DNA of 8,208 nt from Actinomycetota bacterium (GCA_005788585.1 SYBY01000115.1:1-8208), one strand, 5' to 3'; positions 1 to 6,875 are shown, counted from the first letter of the stretch. Notes: generated by a model not told the origin, from the letters alone. Numbers and translations: made by a program.

Positions 1-2591
1 CCGCCCGCGGTCCGCGCCTCGACGATCACGCTGTCGTAGTTCGGCTCGGTGTCGTAGGAGAGCTGGAACTGCAGCTGCGCCGCCGTCGCCGTCGTGAGGT
101 CGACGGTCTTCGTCAACCGCATGTACGAGCTGTCGGCGTGCAGCGCGCCCGCGTACCGCTCACCCTCGATCGGGGCGAGCGGGCTGCCCTCCTCGAGCGG
201 GTACTCCGCGGCCCCGCGGCTCGCGAACTGCGGGAACTCCTCGACGGGCAGCACGTCGCTGGTCGCCTGGAACGCCCCGGCCTCGTCGAGCGGGTTGTCG
301 CCCTCGACCACCGGGCCGCCCAGCGCCGCGCTGTAGCCCGCCAGCGGCGCACCGGTCCCCGTGACCGCGTCCGGGTCGCTGACGTCCGTGCGGTTGAACG
401 CGCCCAGGTAGTACTGGCGGAAGTCGTCGGCCAGGATGAGGCAGTCCTCGAAGAACCCGGGCACGGTGTCGACGACGCACTCCGCCGTGTCGTCCCCGTT
501 GCGGGCGTAGAACAGGCCGCCGACGGCGTCACTGATCCCCGGCAGCCCGGAGTACTGCGCGGTCTCACCGGCGTGGATGAGCTTGCCGCCCTCGTTGAGG
601 TAGTCGCGGACGGAGATCGTCAGGTACTGCTGGCGCTCGGCCACGCCGATGTCGGGCAGCTCGCCGAACGGGGTGGAGATGAGCTCGTCCTCGGGGTCCT
701 GCGTGATGCGGTTGTCGCCGAGGTACCAGACGACGGCCTTGTAGTGGCCGAGCACGCCGAGGTGGTGCGGCACGCCCTGGGCGTCGACGTCCCAGACGTC
801 GGCCTTGTAGCCCGCTGCGCGCAGCGCCGCGACGTGGGCTGCGGCGTACTTCGGCGCGGTCGTCCCGGCCGGGTAGGTGGGGTTCACGCCGGTGTAGTCC
901 TCGTTGGCGAGGACGAGGACGTCGGCGCGCGTGTCGGACTTCACCGTGTAGGTGAAGCGCTCGCTGGTGACGATCCCCTTGCGCGGCTTCGCGCCGGCGA
1001 ACCACACCTCGACGCGGTCACCCGGCCGGGTGCCGCGCACCTCGGCGCGGAGCTCGGCGAAGTAGTCGTCGTTCTCGTCGCCGTAGCGCTCACCGCCGCG
1101 CCACTCCTTCGCCGGCGCGGTGCGGGTGCGGCCGCCGTTGATGCGGTACTGCATGCGCACGCCGCGGACGGCGCGCTTGGCGATGACCGCGACCTCCTGG
1201 GGGTCGCCGTAGGACACGTCGAACGAGTCGGGCTGGAAGTCCGGGGCGGTGCGGCCGACCACGGATTCGGGGTTCGCCGGGTCGTCGGCCGACTGCGCGA
1301 CCGACAGCGCGAACGGGATGTTCTTCTCGAACTCGGCCTGCACGAGCGCCTCGTCGTCGGGGAACTCGAAGCCGCTGCCGCAGTCCTCGGCGTTCCACTC
1401 GTCGTCGGGGACGGAGTCCGACGCCGCCTCGCACGTCGACATCTCGGGGGTGAACCCGAGCGTCTCGTGCTCCTCGGTCATGTGGGTGTCGGTGTCGCCG
1501 TTCGTGGTGTACAGCTCGGCGGAGAGGTCGGGGTCGTAGCCCGGGACCGCGGGGTTCGCGTCGTCGCCGGCGAGCGCCTCGTAGATGAGGTCATCCGGCG
1601 TGGGCGTCGCGACCTGCCAGCCCGTGCCGTAGAGCAGGAGCTCCGCGGCCGAGTGGTAGTTGACGAGGAACTCGAAGCCGATACGCCCGACGAACCGGTC
1701 CAGCGCCTTCGTTTCGGGCTCGGAGCCGGGGGACGGGCCGCGGTACGTCTCGCTGGCCGGGTCGGGGGAGGAGCCCTCGTTGTCGTAGCCCCACTTCGTC
1801 GGGTAGTTGCGGTTGAGGTCGACACCGTCGCCGGGGGTGATCTGGCCGTCGCCGTTGTTGTCGCGCAGGTTCTTGCGCCACAGCCGCTGGCCGGGCTCGA
1901 AGGTGAAGTCGTAGCCGTCGGGGTTCGCGACCGGGACGAACCACAGCTCGTGCTCGTCGATGAGCTTCGTGATGGTGCGGTCGGTGCCGTACCCGGCGAG
2001 CACGTGCTGCATGAGGCGGCGGATCATCTCGGGGGTGATCCACTCTCGGGCGTGCTGCGCGCCGAGGTACAGGACGGCGGGCTTGCGGCCGTCGCGCTCG
2101 CGGCGCGCGTCCTTGCTGACCTTCAGCGCGACGATGTCCTGGCCGTTCGTGCTCTTGCCGACCGTCGTGAGCTTCGTGATCTTCGGGTTGTCCCGCGCGG
2201 CCTGCTCGAACTCGGCCTTCAGGCCGCCCGGGCCGGCGTAGCGCTTGAAGACGCTCAGACCCTCTTCGGCCAGGGCGGTCGCGCGCTGGGCCACGGTGTC
2301 GCCCTCGATCTCCTTGGGCGCCAGGTCGATGCCGTCGTCCTCGAGCTCTTCGACCTGCGGCGCGCTGAGGATCGCCTCGACGCGCACCTTCGCCTTCGCG
2401 CCGCGCTCGCCCCCGATGGGCGTGACGCTGAGCTCGTGCCGGTCGATGCCGAGGTCCACGATCTCCGCGAGCTGCGGCTGCGTCACCTCCCCCGTGTAGA
2501 CATCCAGCGCGGGCGGGGCCGCCTGCACCGGGCCCGCGGCGATGGCCGCTGCGGCGAGCATGGAGGTGGTCACGACGGACGTGCGCTTCAC
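1..2591 (-). CDS. Secreted M14-family zinc carboxypeptidase with C-terminal accessory domains (3' end cut by window edge)
   Basis: Predicted exported metallocarboxypeptidase that removes C-terminal residues from peptides outside the cell. 863 codons are visible and the gene continues past the left edge. The GTG start is preceded by GGGAGGA and gives a signal peptide (K2 R3, hydrophobic stretch about 11-19, likely cleavage after VQA near residue 25). The M14 catalytic domain spans about 110-435. The zinc motif is H180-A-R-E183 with the third ligand H313 (NYHSAAE); N260-R261 (DLNRNYP) bind the substrate carboxylate and E383 (FTPEMST) is the general base. All key residues are present. An EF-hand-like loop (D244 to D255) lies just before the Asn-Arg pair. 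Residues about 450-550 look like a beta-sandwich, 555-735 like a Rossmann/GATase-like alpha-beta domain (ADVLVLANEDY), and about 835 onward (LQFQLSYDTEPNYDSVIVEA) resembles the C-terminal beta domain of immune-inhibitor-A peptidases. The family call is strong; accessory-domain calls are inference. Confidence 0.93.
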   Translation of the reverse strand, partial: MKRTSVVTTSMLAAAAIAAGPVQAAPPALDVYTGEVTQPQLAEIVDLGIDRHELSVTPIGGERGAKAKVRVEAILSAPQVEELEDDGIDLAPKEIEGDTVAQRATALAEEGLSVFKRYAGPGGLKAEFEQAARDNPKITKLTTVGKSTNGQDIVALKVSKDARRERDGRKPAVLYLGAQHAREWITPEMIRRLMQHVLAGYGTDRTITKLIDEHELWFVPVANPDGYDFTFEPGQRLWRKNLRDNNGDGQITPGDGVDLNRNYPTKWGYDNEGSSPDPASETYRGPSPGSEPETKALDRFVGRIGFEFLVNYHSAAELLLYGTGWQVATPTPDDLIYEALAGDDANPAVPGYDPDLSAELYTTNGDTDTHMTEEHETLGFTPEMSTCEAASDSVPDDEWNAEDCGSGFEFPDDEALVQAEFEKNIPFALSVAQSADDPANPESVVGRTAPDFQPDSFDVSYGDPQEVAVIAKRAVRGVRMQYRINGGRTRTAPAKEWRGGERYGDENDDYFAELRAEVRGTRPGDRVEVWFAGAKPRKGIVTSERFTYTVKSDTRADVLVLANEDYTGVNPTYPAGTTAPKYAAAHVAALRAAGYKADVWDVDAQGVPHHLGVLGHYKAVVWYLGDNRITQDPEDELISTPFGELPDIGVAERQQYLTISVRDYLNEGGKLIHAGETAQYSGLPGISDAVGGLFYARNGDDTAECVVDTVPGFFEDCLILADDFRQYYLGAFNRTDVSDPDAVTGTGAPLAGYSAALGGPVVEGDNPLDEAGAFQATSDVLPVEEFPQFASRGAAEYPLEEGSPLAPIEGERYAGALHADSSYMRLTKTVDLTTATAAQLQFQLSYDTEPNYDSVIVEARTAG

Positions 2592-2594
2592 GGG

Positions 2595-2601
2595 TCCTCC
2601 C
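2595..2601 (-). promoter_or_regulatory. Ribosome binding site of the M14 peptidase
   Basis: On the minus strand GGGAGGA ends three bases before the GTG start codon at 2591-2589. The spacing is on the short side, but this site plus the signal peptide that immediately follows decides the GTG start over the internal ATG at codon 11. Confidence 0.6.
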
Positions 2602-2631
2602 GGCGATGGAATGAGCCTGACCGGCGGACGC

Positions 2632-2637
2632 GTCCTA
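2632..2637 (-). promoter_or_regulatory. Candidate -10 box for the M14 peptidase
   Basis: Minus-strand TAGGAC lies about 40 bases upstream of the GTG start, which would give a leader of roughly 30-35 bases containing the GGGAGGA site. A loose -35-like TTCACA sits 15 bases further upstream. Judged by eye only; promoter consensus for this organism is unknown. Confidence 0.25.
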
Positions 2638-2663
2638 CCCGGTCATGGAGCATGTGAACCGGG
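2638..2663. repeat. Imperfect inverted repeat between divergent promoters (possible operator)
   Basis: Arms CCCGGT (2638-2643) and ACCGGG (2658-2663) are perfect complements, with CATG repeated on the inside of each arm (2644-2647 and 2651-2654). The repeat is centred near 2650, almost midway between the candidate -10 boxes of the peptidase (2632-2637, minus) and the methyltransferase (2665-2670, plus). A regulator binding here could affect both genes; that role is inference. Confidence 0.3.
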
Positions 2664-2664
2664 C

Positions 2665-2670
2665 TATCTT
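2665..2670 (+). promoter_or_regulatory. Candidate -10 box of the methyltransferase, leaderless arrangement
   Basis: TATCTT fits TANNNT and ends exactly eight bases before the GTG start at 2679, so transcription would begin at or next to the start codon. No Shine-Dalgarno sequence is present in the gap, and an in-frame TGA at 2655-2657 rules out a longer protein. No good -35 is visible. Confidence 0.4.
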
Positions 2671-2678
2671 CCGTCCTC

Positions 2679-3059
2679 GTGGAGCGCCTTGCGCTGGTCG
2701 TCGATGCACTGGAAATCCGGCCTGACAGCCGCGTGCTGGAGATCGGCTGCGGGCACGGCGTGGCCGCCACGCTGGTCTGCCGGCGGCTGGACGGCGGGCG
2801 CTACACGGCGGTCGACCGGTCGCCGAAGATGATCGCGGCCGCGGCGAAGCGCAACGCCGCGTTCGTGGATGCGGGGGTGGCGGAGTTCCTCGTCGGCGAC
2901 CTCGAGGCGCTGGACCTCGGCGACCGCCGGTTCGACATCGTCTTCGCCGCGCGTGTACGGCTGTTCCACACCGACCCCGAGCGGGCGGAGGCCTGTGTCG
3001 CGCCGTGGCTGGCGCCGGGCGGGGTCGTGCGGGCGTTCTACGACACGCCCGGGGGCTGA
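2679..3059 (+). CDS. Short class I SAM-dependent methyltransferase, probably C-terminally truncated
   Basis: 126-residue protein with the core of a Rossmann-fold methyltransferase. Motif I is VLEIGCGHG at residues 19-27 (SAM binding), the end of strand beta-2 gives AVDRSPKMI (acid that holds the SAM ribose), VGDLEALDL is the strand beta-3 region, FDIVFAARVRLFH is the beta-4 motif, and WLAPGGVVRAFYD is the post-motif/beta-5 region. The protein stops right after this, whereas class I enzymes normally continue with the beta-6/beta-7 hairpin, so some tens of residues appear to be missing. The N-terminus is also minimal. Its TGA abuts the convergent stop of the serine hydrolase. The substrate cannot be told. 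It could be a working compact enzyme or a decaying remnant; the reading frame itself is intact and the codon use matches its neighbours. Confidence 0.8.
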   Translation: MERLALVVDALEIRPDSRVLEIGCGHGVAATLVCRRLDGGRYTAVDRSPKMIAAAAKRNAAFVDAGVAEFLVGDLEALDLGDRRFDIVFAARVRLFHTDPERAEACVAPWLAPGGVVRAFYDTPGG

Positions 3060-4235
3060 TCAGCGCGGATCGAGCACGTCGGCCAGCGCGCTGAACGCGG
3101 CCTCGGCCGACTCGCCGTCGGTGTTCGTCAGGACCGCGAGGGTGAGCTGCGCCCGGCGGTCCGTGAAGAGCATGCTCTGGTACCCGCCGTAGTTGCCGTC
3201 GTGGCCCTGCCAGGTGCGGCCGGCCGCGGTGAAGGCGTACGTGCCCAGGCCGTAGCGGTCGGTGCCGCTCTGCGTGGTGGGACGCAGCATCTGGGCGAGC
3301 GTGGCGGCGGAGATCAACCGGCCGCGGTTCAGGCCGTCCCCGAACCGGGCGGCCTCCCGCGCGGTGGTGACGACGCCGCCGTCGGTCCAGACCGGCCCGA
3401 TGATGTCGGTGGGGACGCCGGTGGCGCCGGCCCAGTGGTCGTTGGCGCGGTCGTCGTACCACTCGTAGCTGCGGGCCATCTTCCGGGCGAGGCCGGGGCG
3501 CGTGGCGTAGGTCGTCTCCTTCAGGCGCAGCGGCGCGGCGATCGCGCGCTGCAGTTCGGTGTCGGCGGTCCCGCCGCTCGCGCGCTCGAGGACCTCGCCG
3601 AGCAGCAGGTAGTTCGAGTTCGAGTACTCGTACCTGGTGCCGGGCGTGAACGCCGGCGCCTGCTGGCGGGCGAGGATCTCGGCGCGGTTCCAGGGACGGT
3701 TCGGGTCGAAGGCGCTGCTGCCGATGGTCAGTTCGGAGACGAGGGGCTCCTCGGTCTCGACGTCCGGGTAGCCGGCGGTGTGGTCGAGCAGCATCCGCAC
3801 CGTGACGCGGTCCGCGCCGGGGATGGTGGGCGCCCAGCGCGCGAGCGGTTCGTCGAGGCCGACCTTGCCCTCGTCGACGAGCTTGAGGACGATCGCGGCG
3901 GTGTACGTCTTCGAGGCCGACGCCAGGGAGAAGCGGGTGGACGGCTTGGCGGCAACGGTGCGGCGGGTGGTGGGGCGACCCGTGCGCGGATGGACCCCGT
4001 CCGGGTCGACGGCGCGGCCGACGGCGCCTGACCAGGCGACCTTGCCGCTGCGCACGACCGCGGCGGACACGGCGGTGATGCCCTCTTCGTCGCGGACGTC
4101 GACCAGCGCCTCGCGCAGTTCGGCCGTCGGAACGGTGGCCGCCGACGCGCCGGCGGGAGCGGTGAGGGCGAGGACGGCGGTCAGAACCGGGGTCAGCATG
4201 CGCACGCCCGCGAGAGTCGGAAGGTGGACCGGCAT
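3060..4235 (-). CDS. Exported beta-lactamase-fold serine hydrolase (class C / D-alanyl-D-alanine carboxypeptidase-like)
   Basis: Serine hydrolase of the Beta-lactamase (PF00144-type) family, which includes class C beta-lactamases, DD-peptidases and esterases. The three signature elements are present in order: S106-A-S-K109 (nucleophile and lysine, within FSLASASKTYTA), Y204-S-N206 (YSNSNYLLLGE) and H345-D-G347 (GHDGNYGG), the HxG equivalent of the KTG box. 391 residues is normal for the family. A hydrophobic segment ending in ASA (residue 32) is a signal peptide, so it acts outside the membrane. The start is uncertain: the ATG at 4235, a GTG at 4205 and an ATG at 4199 all leave the signal peptide largely intact, and none has a convincing ribosome site. 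The true substrate (peptidoglycan peptide, D-amino-acid peptide or ester) cannot be assigned. It stands alone, divergent from the small unknown gene and convergent with the methyltransferase. Confidence 0.9.
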   Translation of the reverse strand: MPVHLPTLAGVRMLTPVLTAVLALTAPAGASAATVPTAELREALVDVRDEEGITAVSAAVVRSGKVAWSGAVGRAVDPDGVHPRTGRPTTRRTVAAKPSTRFSLASASKTYTAAIVLKLVDEGKVGLDEPLARWAPTIPGADRVTVRMLLDHTAGYPDVETEEPLVSELTIGSSAFDPNRPWNRAEILARQQAPAFTPGTRYEYSNSNYLLLGEVLERASGGTADTELQRAIAAPLRLKETTYATRPGLARKMARSYEWYDDRANDHWAGATGVPTDIIGPVWTDGGVVTTAREAARFGDGLNRGRLISAATLAQMLRPTTQSGTDRYGLGTYAFTAAGRTWQGHDGNYGGYQSMLFTDRRAQLTLAVLTNTDGESAEAAFSALADVLDPR

Positions 4236-4282
4236 CTTGACGCAGCAGGGGCGAACTTCTGCGGCCCGGACCTAGAAGAGGC

Positions 4283-4594
4283 ATGCACACCCCACAGCCC
4301 CACCCGATCGCCGACGACCGCGACCAGGTCCGCGAGTTCGTCGAGACCGTCCTGCGGACCGGCTTCATGCTCACGGACCTGCTCGGCAACATCCTCGACG
4401 CGCTTCCCGACGACGCCTTCCCCGGCGAGAGTCCGGCAGAGGTCCTCGTCGACATGCTCGCGGGCTCGATCCGCCCGGTGGCCGACGCGGCCGGGCCGCA
4501 CGCGGTGCTCGACGCGACCGCGCTGCTCGGGGCCATGGCCGACCGGACGCTCCTCGACCTGCGGGCCGCCGCCGAGCTGGCCCGGCGGCGGTGA
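4283..4594 (+). CDS. Small acidic helical protein of unknown function
   Basis: 103 residues; I do not recognise a family. The composition is acidic and alpha-helix-prone (many Asp, Glu, Ala, Leu), with no signal peptide, no membrane segment and no cysteine. Two leucine-rich amphipathic stretches (about residues 17-41, including LTDLLGNILDALPDDAF, and 52-94) suggest a helical bundle or an interaction domain; the tail ends in ARRR. Coding is supported by consistent G/C third positions, an ATG start and a clean fit between the divergent serine hydrolase and the convergent dehydrogenase, from which it is separated by only four bases. AGAGG one base before the ATG is too close to act as a normal ribosome site, and TAGAAG at 4273-4278 may be a -10-like box. 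Possibly a lineage-specific protein; no function is proposed. Confidence 0.7.
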   Translation: MHTPQPHPIADDRDQVREFVETVLRTGFMLTDLLGNILDALPDDAFPGESPAEVLVDMLAGSIRPVADAAGPHAVLDATALLGAMADRTLLDLRAAAELARRR

Positions 4595-4598
4595 CGGC

Positions 4599-5417
4599 CT
4601 ACCCGCCCATGACCTTCGTCGCGTTGCGCGCGTAGATCTGTGCCGCCCACGGCGAGATCCGCTGGAGGATCCACGCCGGCATGACCTGCCAGCGCGGCGA
4701 CGCCGTGATGATCCGGTGGCGGCGCGTGATCGTGTGCAGCACGTCGGCGGCGACCACGTCCGGCGACACGCCCCGCTTGCGGTAGAAGGCGATCGCCTTG
4801 GGGGCGGACTCGGCCATCGCGCCGCGCATCGTGGACTCCGCGACGATCGCGGTGTCGATCACGCCCGGGCACAGCGCGGTGACGCGGATGCCCTGCGACG
4901 AGAGCTCGGCGTGCAGCGACCCGCTCAGTCCCACGATCGCGTGCTTGCTCATGACGTACGGCGCCATGGTCGCCACCGGCACGAGCCCCGCCATCGACGC
5001 CGTGTTGACGATGTCCGCGCGGCGGCCTTGGGCCAGCAGTCGCGGGACGAACGCATGCACGCCGTGCACGACGCCCATGATGTTGACCTCGACGATCGCC
5101 CGCCAGTCCTCCAGCGGCGTCTCGGCGGTCGGCCCGGCGTGCCCGATGCCGGCGTTGTTCATGAGCACGTCGACGCCGCGTCCCTCCGCGAACACGGTGC
5201 CGGCGAGCGCCTCGACCGCCGCCGGGTCGGTCACGTCGACCGTGTGCGCCGTCGCCCCGGCGCCGATCTCCGCGGCGACGGCCGCCGCGCGCTCGCCGTC
5301 ACGGTCGGCGACGTGCACGGTCGCGCCCTCGCGCGCGAACAGGATCGCCGTCGACCGGCCGATGCCGGACCCCGCGCCCGTGATGACCGCGACCTTCCCC
5401 GCCAGGCTGGAGCTCAT
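4599..5417 (-). CDS. Short-chain dehydrogenase/reductase (SDR), second gene of the oxygenase operon
   Basis: Classical SDR of 272 residues catalysing NAD(P)-dependent alcohol-carbonyl interconversion in the cytoplasm. Cofactor motif TGAGSGIG at 13-20, acid D38 at the end of strand beta-2 (this favours NAD(H), though R39 follows), DVTD at 61-64 for the adenine ring, NNAG at 87-90, and the catalytic tetrad N112, S141, Y154 and K158 (YVMSK), followed by PG at 184-185. The ATG at 5417 overlaps the oxygenase stop as ATGA, which points to translational coupling and fixes the start; the open frame upstream of it is only the shadow of the oxygenase. The C-terminal segment (about 240-272, with PRWQVMPAWILQRISP) resembles the hydrophobic tail of SDRs acting on lipophilic substrates. 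Context suggests it handles the aldehyde or ketone product of the oxygenase, as retinol-dehydrogenase-type SDRs do; that substrate is inference. Confidence 0.92.
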   Translation of the reverse strand: MSSSLAGKVAVITGAGSGIGRSTAILFAREGATVHVADRDGERAAAVAAEIGAGATAHTVDVTDPAAVEALAGTVFAEGRGVDVLMNNAGIGHAGPTAETPLEDWRAIVEVNIMGVVHGVHAFVPRLLAQGRRADIVNTASMAGLVPVATMAPYVMSKHAIVGLSGSLHAELSSQGIRVTALCPGVIDTAIVAESTMRGAMAESAPKAIAFYRKRGVSPDVVAADVLHTITRRHRIITASPRWQVMPAWILQRISPWAAQIYARNATKVMGG

Positions 5418-6841
5418 GCGCGGAAGAAGTCCCCGTGGAAGCCGAACCCGATCCGGTGCGGCGCGTGTGCCCGGGCGAGCTCCGACACGTCGTGCGCGTC
5501 GAGCACGACGAGGAACGACGTCCCCGCCCCGCCGTCGAGCACCACGGAGAGCAGCACGCCGTCGTCCTCGGCGGTCCCGTCCGGATCCGGGACGAACACG
5601 GGCTCGCCCGGGAACAGGTCCGGCGCGCCCCACCACTGCGTGTCGCCGTCGGTGACGTCCACGCGCGCGATGGTCGACACCGGCTCACCCCCGACCAGCG
5701 ACGCGCCCACGCCGTACGCGTACCGGTACGGACGCGCGTGGTTGCGGCGGTAGTTGATCCGCGGGAACTCCATCGGCGTGTCGCCCAGCACGGTCATCAC
5801 CGGCGGCCGGCCCGCGACCAGGCGGTAGCGGCGCAGCTCGGCGGTCGGCACGACCGACGTCTCGGAGCGCAGCGTGTCGAGATACAGCGCGTCGATGATG
5901 CCCGCGTCCTCGTACGCGCAGAGGTCGACGACGATCTCGTCGCCGTCGTCGTACGCGTTGACGTGGTGGAAGACGAAGAACGGGTCGGCCTCGTGGCGCG
6001 CGACCAGCGCGCCGCTCGCCAGATCGAAGACGAGGAAGGTGCAGCCGCGCTCGGGCTCCCACTCGAGGTTCTCCGCGAACGGCCGGCCGCTCGTCACCAT
6101 CTTCAGCGGCTTCAGGCGCAGCGGCTGCTCGACGAGCACGATGTGCCGCTCGGTCACGGCGAAGCTGTGCTCGTACGACGGCTCGGCGGCCCCGGCGCGC
6201 GCGACGAGGTCGAATCGCCCGTCGGCCCGGCGGCGGTAGAAGCGGTACGAGCTGCGCGGGCCGTAGTGGACCTGGAGGTTGAGCATCGCGCCGTCGCGCG
6301 GGTCGGTCAGGGGATGGGCGGTGGGCGACCGCGGTCCGCGGCCGGGCGGCTCGTAGGCGACGCCGAGCGTCTCCAGCGTGTCGAGGTCGAACGCGATCGG
6401 CACCGGCGTCTCGGTCAGCGCGACGAGCTGCTCGCCGAGGCGGATGACGTTCACGCTCGCGTTGTCGGTCATCCGCGGGGAGAACATCGACGCGATCGGC
6501 TCGGCCAGGCGCCGGCACGGGTCGCTGGCGAACTCGCGGTAGCCGATGCGCCCGTCCTCGCGCTGGGCGCGGTAGGCCTTCGTGCGCAGGAACCGGTTGG
6601 CGTAGCCCACGTGCCCGTCCTCGAAGGTGAACGCGTGCAGCATCGCCAGGCCGTCGAGCAGGTGGCGGACCTCGTGGTCGCCCTCGCCGAACCAGGCCGG
6701 GCCGTTGCGCACGAGCGTGCCGGCGAGCCACGGCGGCAGCGCGCCGTCGACCGCGACGTCTGCGACGCGGACCTCGTCGTCGACGGGATCGAGGAACGGC
6801 TGGAACGCGGCCAGCGCGGGCAGGGCCTGCAGTTGGGTCAT
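5414..6841 (-). CDS. Carotenoid cleavage oxygenase (RPE65/BCO/lignostilbene dioxygenase family)
   Basis: Non-haem Fe(II) oxygenase of 475 residues that splits a conjugated C=C bond with O2 to give two carbonyl products; substrates in the family are carotenoids, apocarotenoids and stilbenes. The four iron-binding histidines are all identifiable: H176 (TAHP), H225 (SYEHSF), H292 or H293 (FHHVNAY) and H469 (FGFHGDF). The second-shell glutamates appear as E144 (LTETP), E358 (EFPRIN) and E413 (GEPVFVP). The N-terminal signature LAGTLVRNGPAWF (39-51) and the length are typical. The start is set at the ATG of 6841, six bases after GGAGGT; a GTG one codon earlier (6844) is the alternative. It is the first gene of a coupled operon with the SDR. 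No carotenoid-biosynthesis gene is in the window, so the natural substrate is open. Confidence 0.94.
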   Translation of the reverse strand: MTQLQALPALAAFQPFLDPVDDEVRVADVAVDGALPPWLAGTLVRNGPAWFGEGDHEVRHLLDGLAMLHAFTFEDGHVGYANRFLRTKAYRAQREDGRIGYREFASDPCRRLAEPIASMFSPRMTDNASVNVIRLGEQLVALTETPVPIAFDLDTLETLGVAYEPPGRGPRSPTAHPLTDPRDGAMLNLQVHYGPRSSYRFYRRRADGRFDLVARAGAAEPSYEHSFAVTERHIVLVEQPLRLKPLKMVTSGRPFAENLEWEPERGCTFLVFDLASGALVARHEADPFFVFHHVNAYDDGDEIVVDLCAYEDAGIIDALYLDTLRSETSVVPTAELRRYRLVAGRPPVMTVLGDTPMEFPRINYRRNHARPYRYAYGVGASLVGGEPVSTIARVDVTDGDTQWWGAPDLFPGEPVFVPDPDGTAEDDGVLLSVVLDGGAGTSFLVVLDAHDVSELARAHAPHRIGFGFHGDFFRA

Positions 6842-6847
6842 CACGCG

Positions 6848-6853
6848 ACCTCC
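6848..6853 (-). promoter_or_regulatory. Ribosome binding site of the oxygenase
   Basis: Minus-strand GGAGGT stands six bases before the ATG at 6841 and only three before the in-frame GTG at 6844, so it favours the ATG start. It is the best Shine-Dalgarno sequence in the window. Confidence 0.7.
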
Positions 6854-6875
6854 ACAGTCAACGGTTCGGCCTGAA

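Noticed and set aside
1812..1862. Reading the calcium-type loop in the peptidase as a dockerin or separate EF-hand domain
   Set aside because: Only one loop is present and it is embedded in the M14 catalytic fold, so a cellulosome-type dockerin is not supported.
138..2657. An 839-codon plus-strand open frame opposite the M14 peptidase
   Set aside because: It lies entirely antisense to a gene with complete catalytic motifs. Its product is a low-complexity run of Val, Arg, Ala, Gly and Leu with no recognisable motif, typical of shadow frames in very GC-rich DNA.
4237..4242. TTGACG, close to a -35 consensus, upstream of the small unknown gene
   Set aside because: No -10-like sequence stands 16-18 bases downstream; the nearest candidate (TAGAAG at 4273) is about 30 bases away, so it is probably chance.
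2635..4872. A 745-codon minus-strand open frame across the methyltransferase, hydrolase and small unknown gene
   Set aside because: It spans three supported genes on both strands in the wrong frame, and its product is Arg/Pro/Ala-rich with no domain.
5415..5636. An upstream extension of the SDR frame to position 5636
   Set aside because: The conserved SDR start (SLAGKVAVITGAG) follows directly after the ATG at 5417, which overlaps the oxygenase stop; the upstream frame is the oxygenase gene read out of frame.
4599..6841. Calling the oxygenase operon a retinal supply for a rhodopsin
   Set aside because: No rhodopsin or carotenoid-synthesis gene is in the window, and the family also cleaves apocarotenoids and stilbenes, so the specific claim is not supported.
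5435..6874. A 479-codon plus-strand open frame opposite the oxygenase
   Set aside because: Antisense shadow of a gene with all four iron ligands; the product is low-complexity Val/Arg/Glu.
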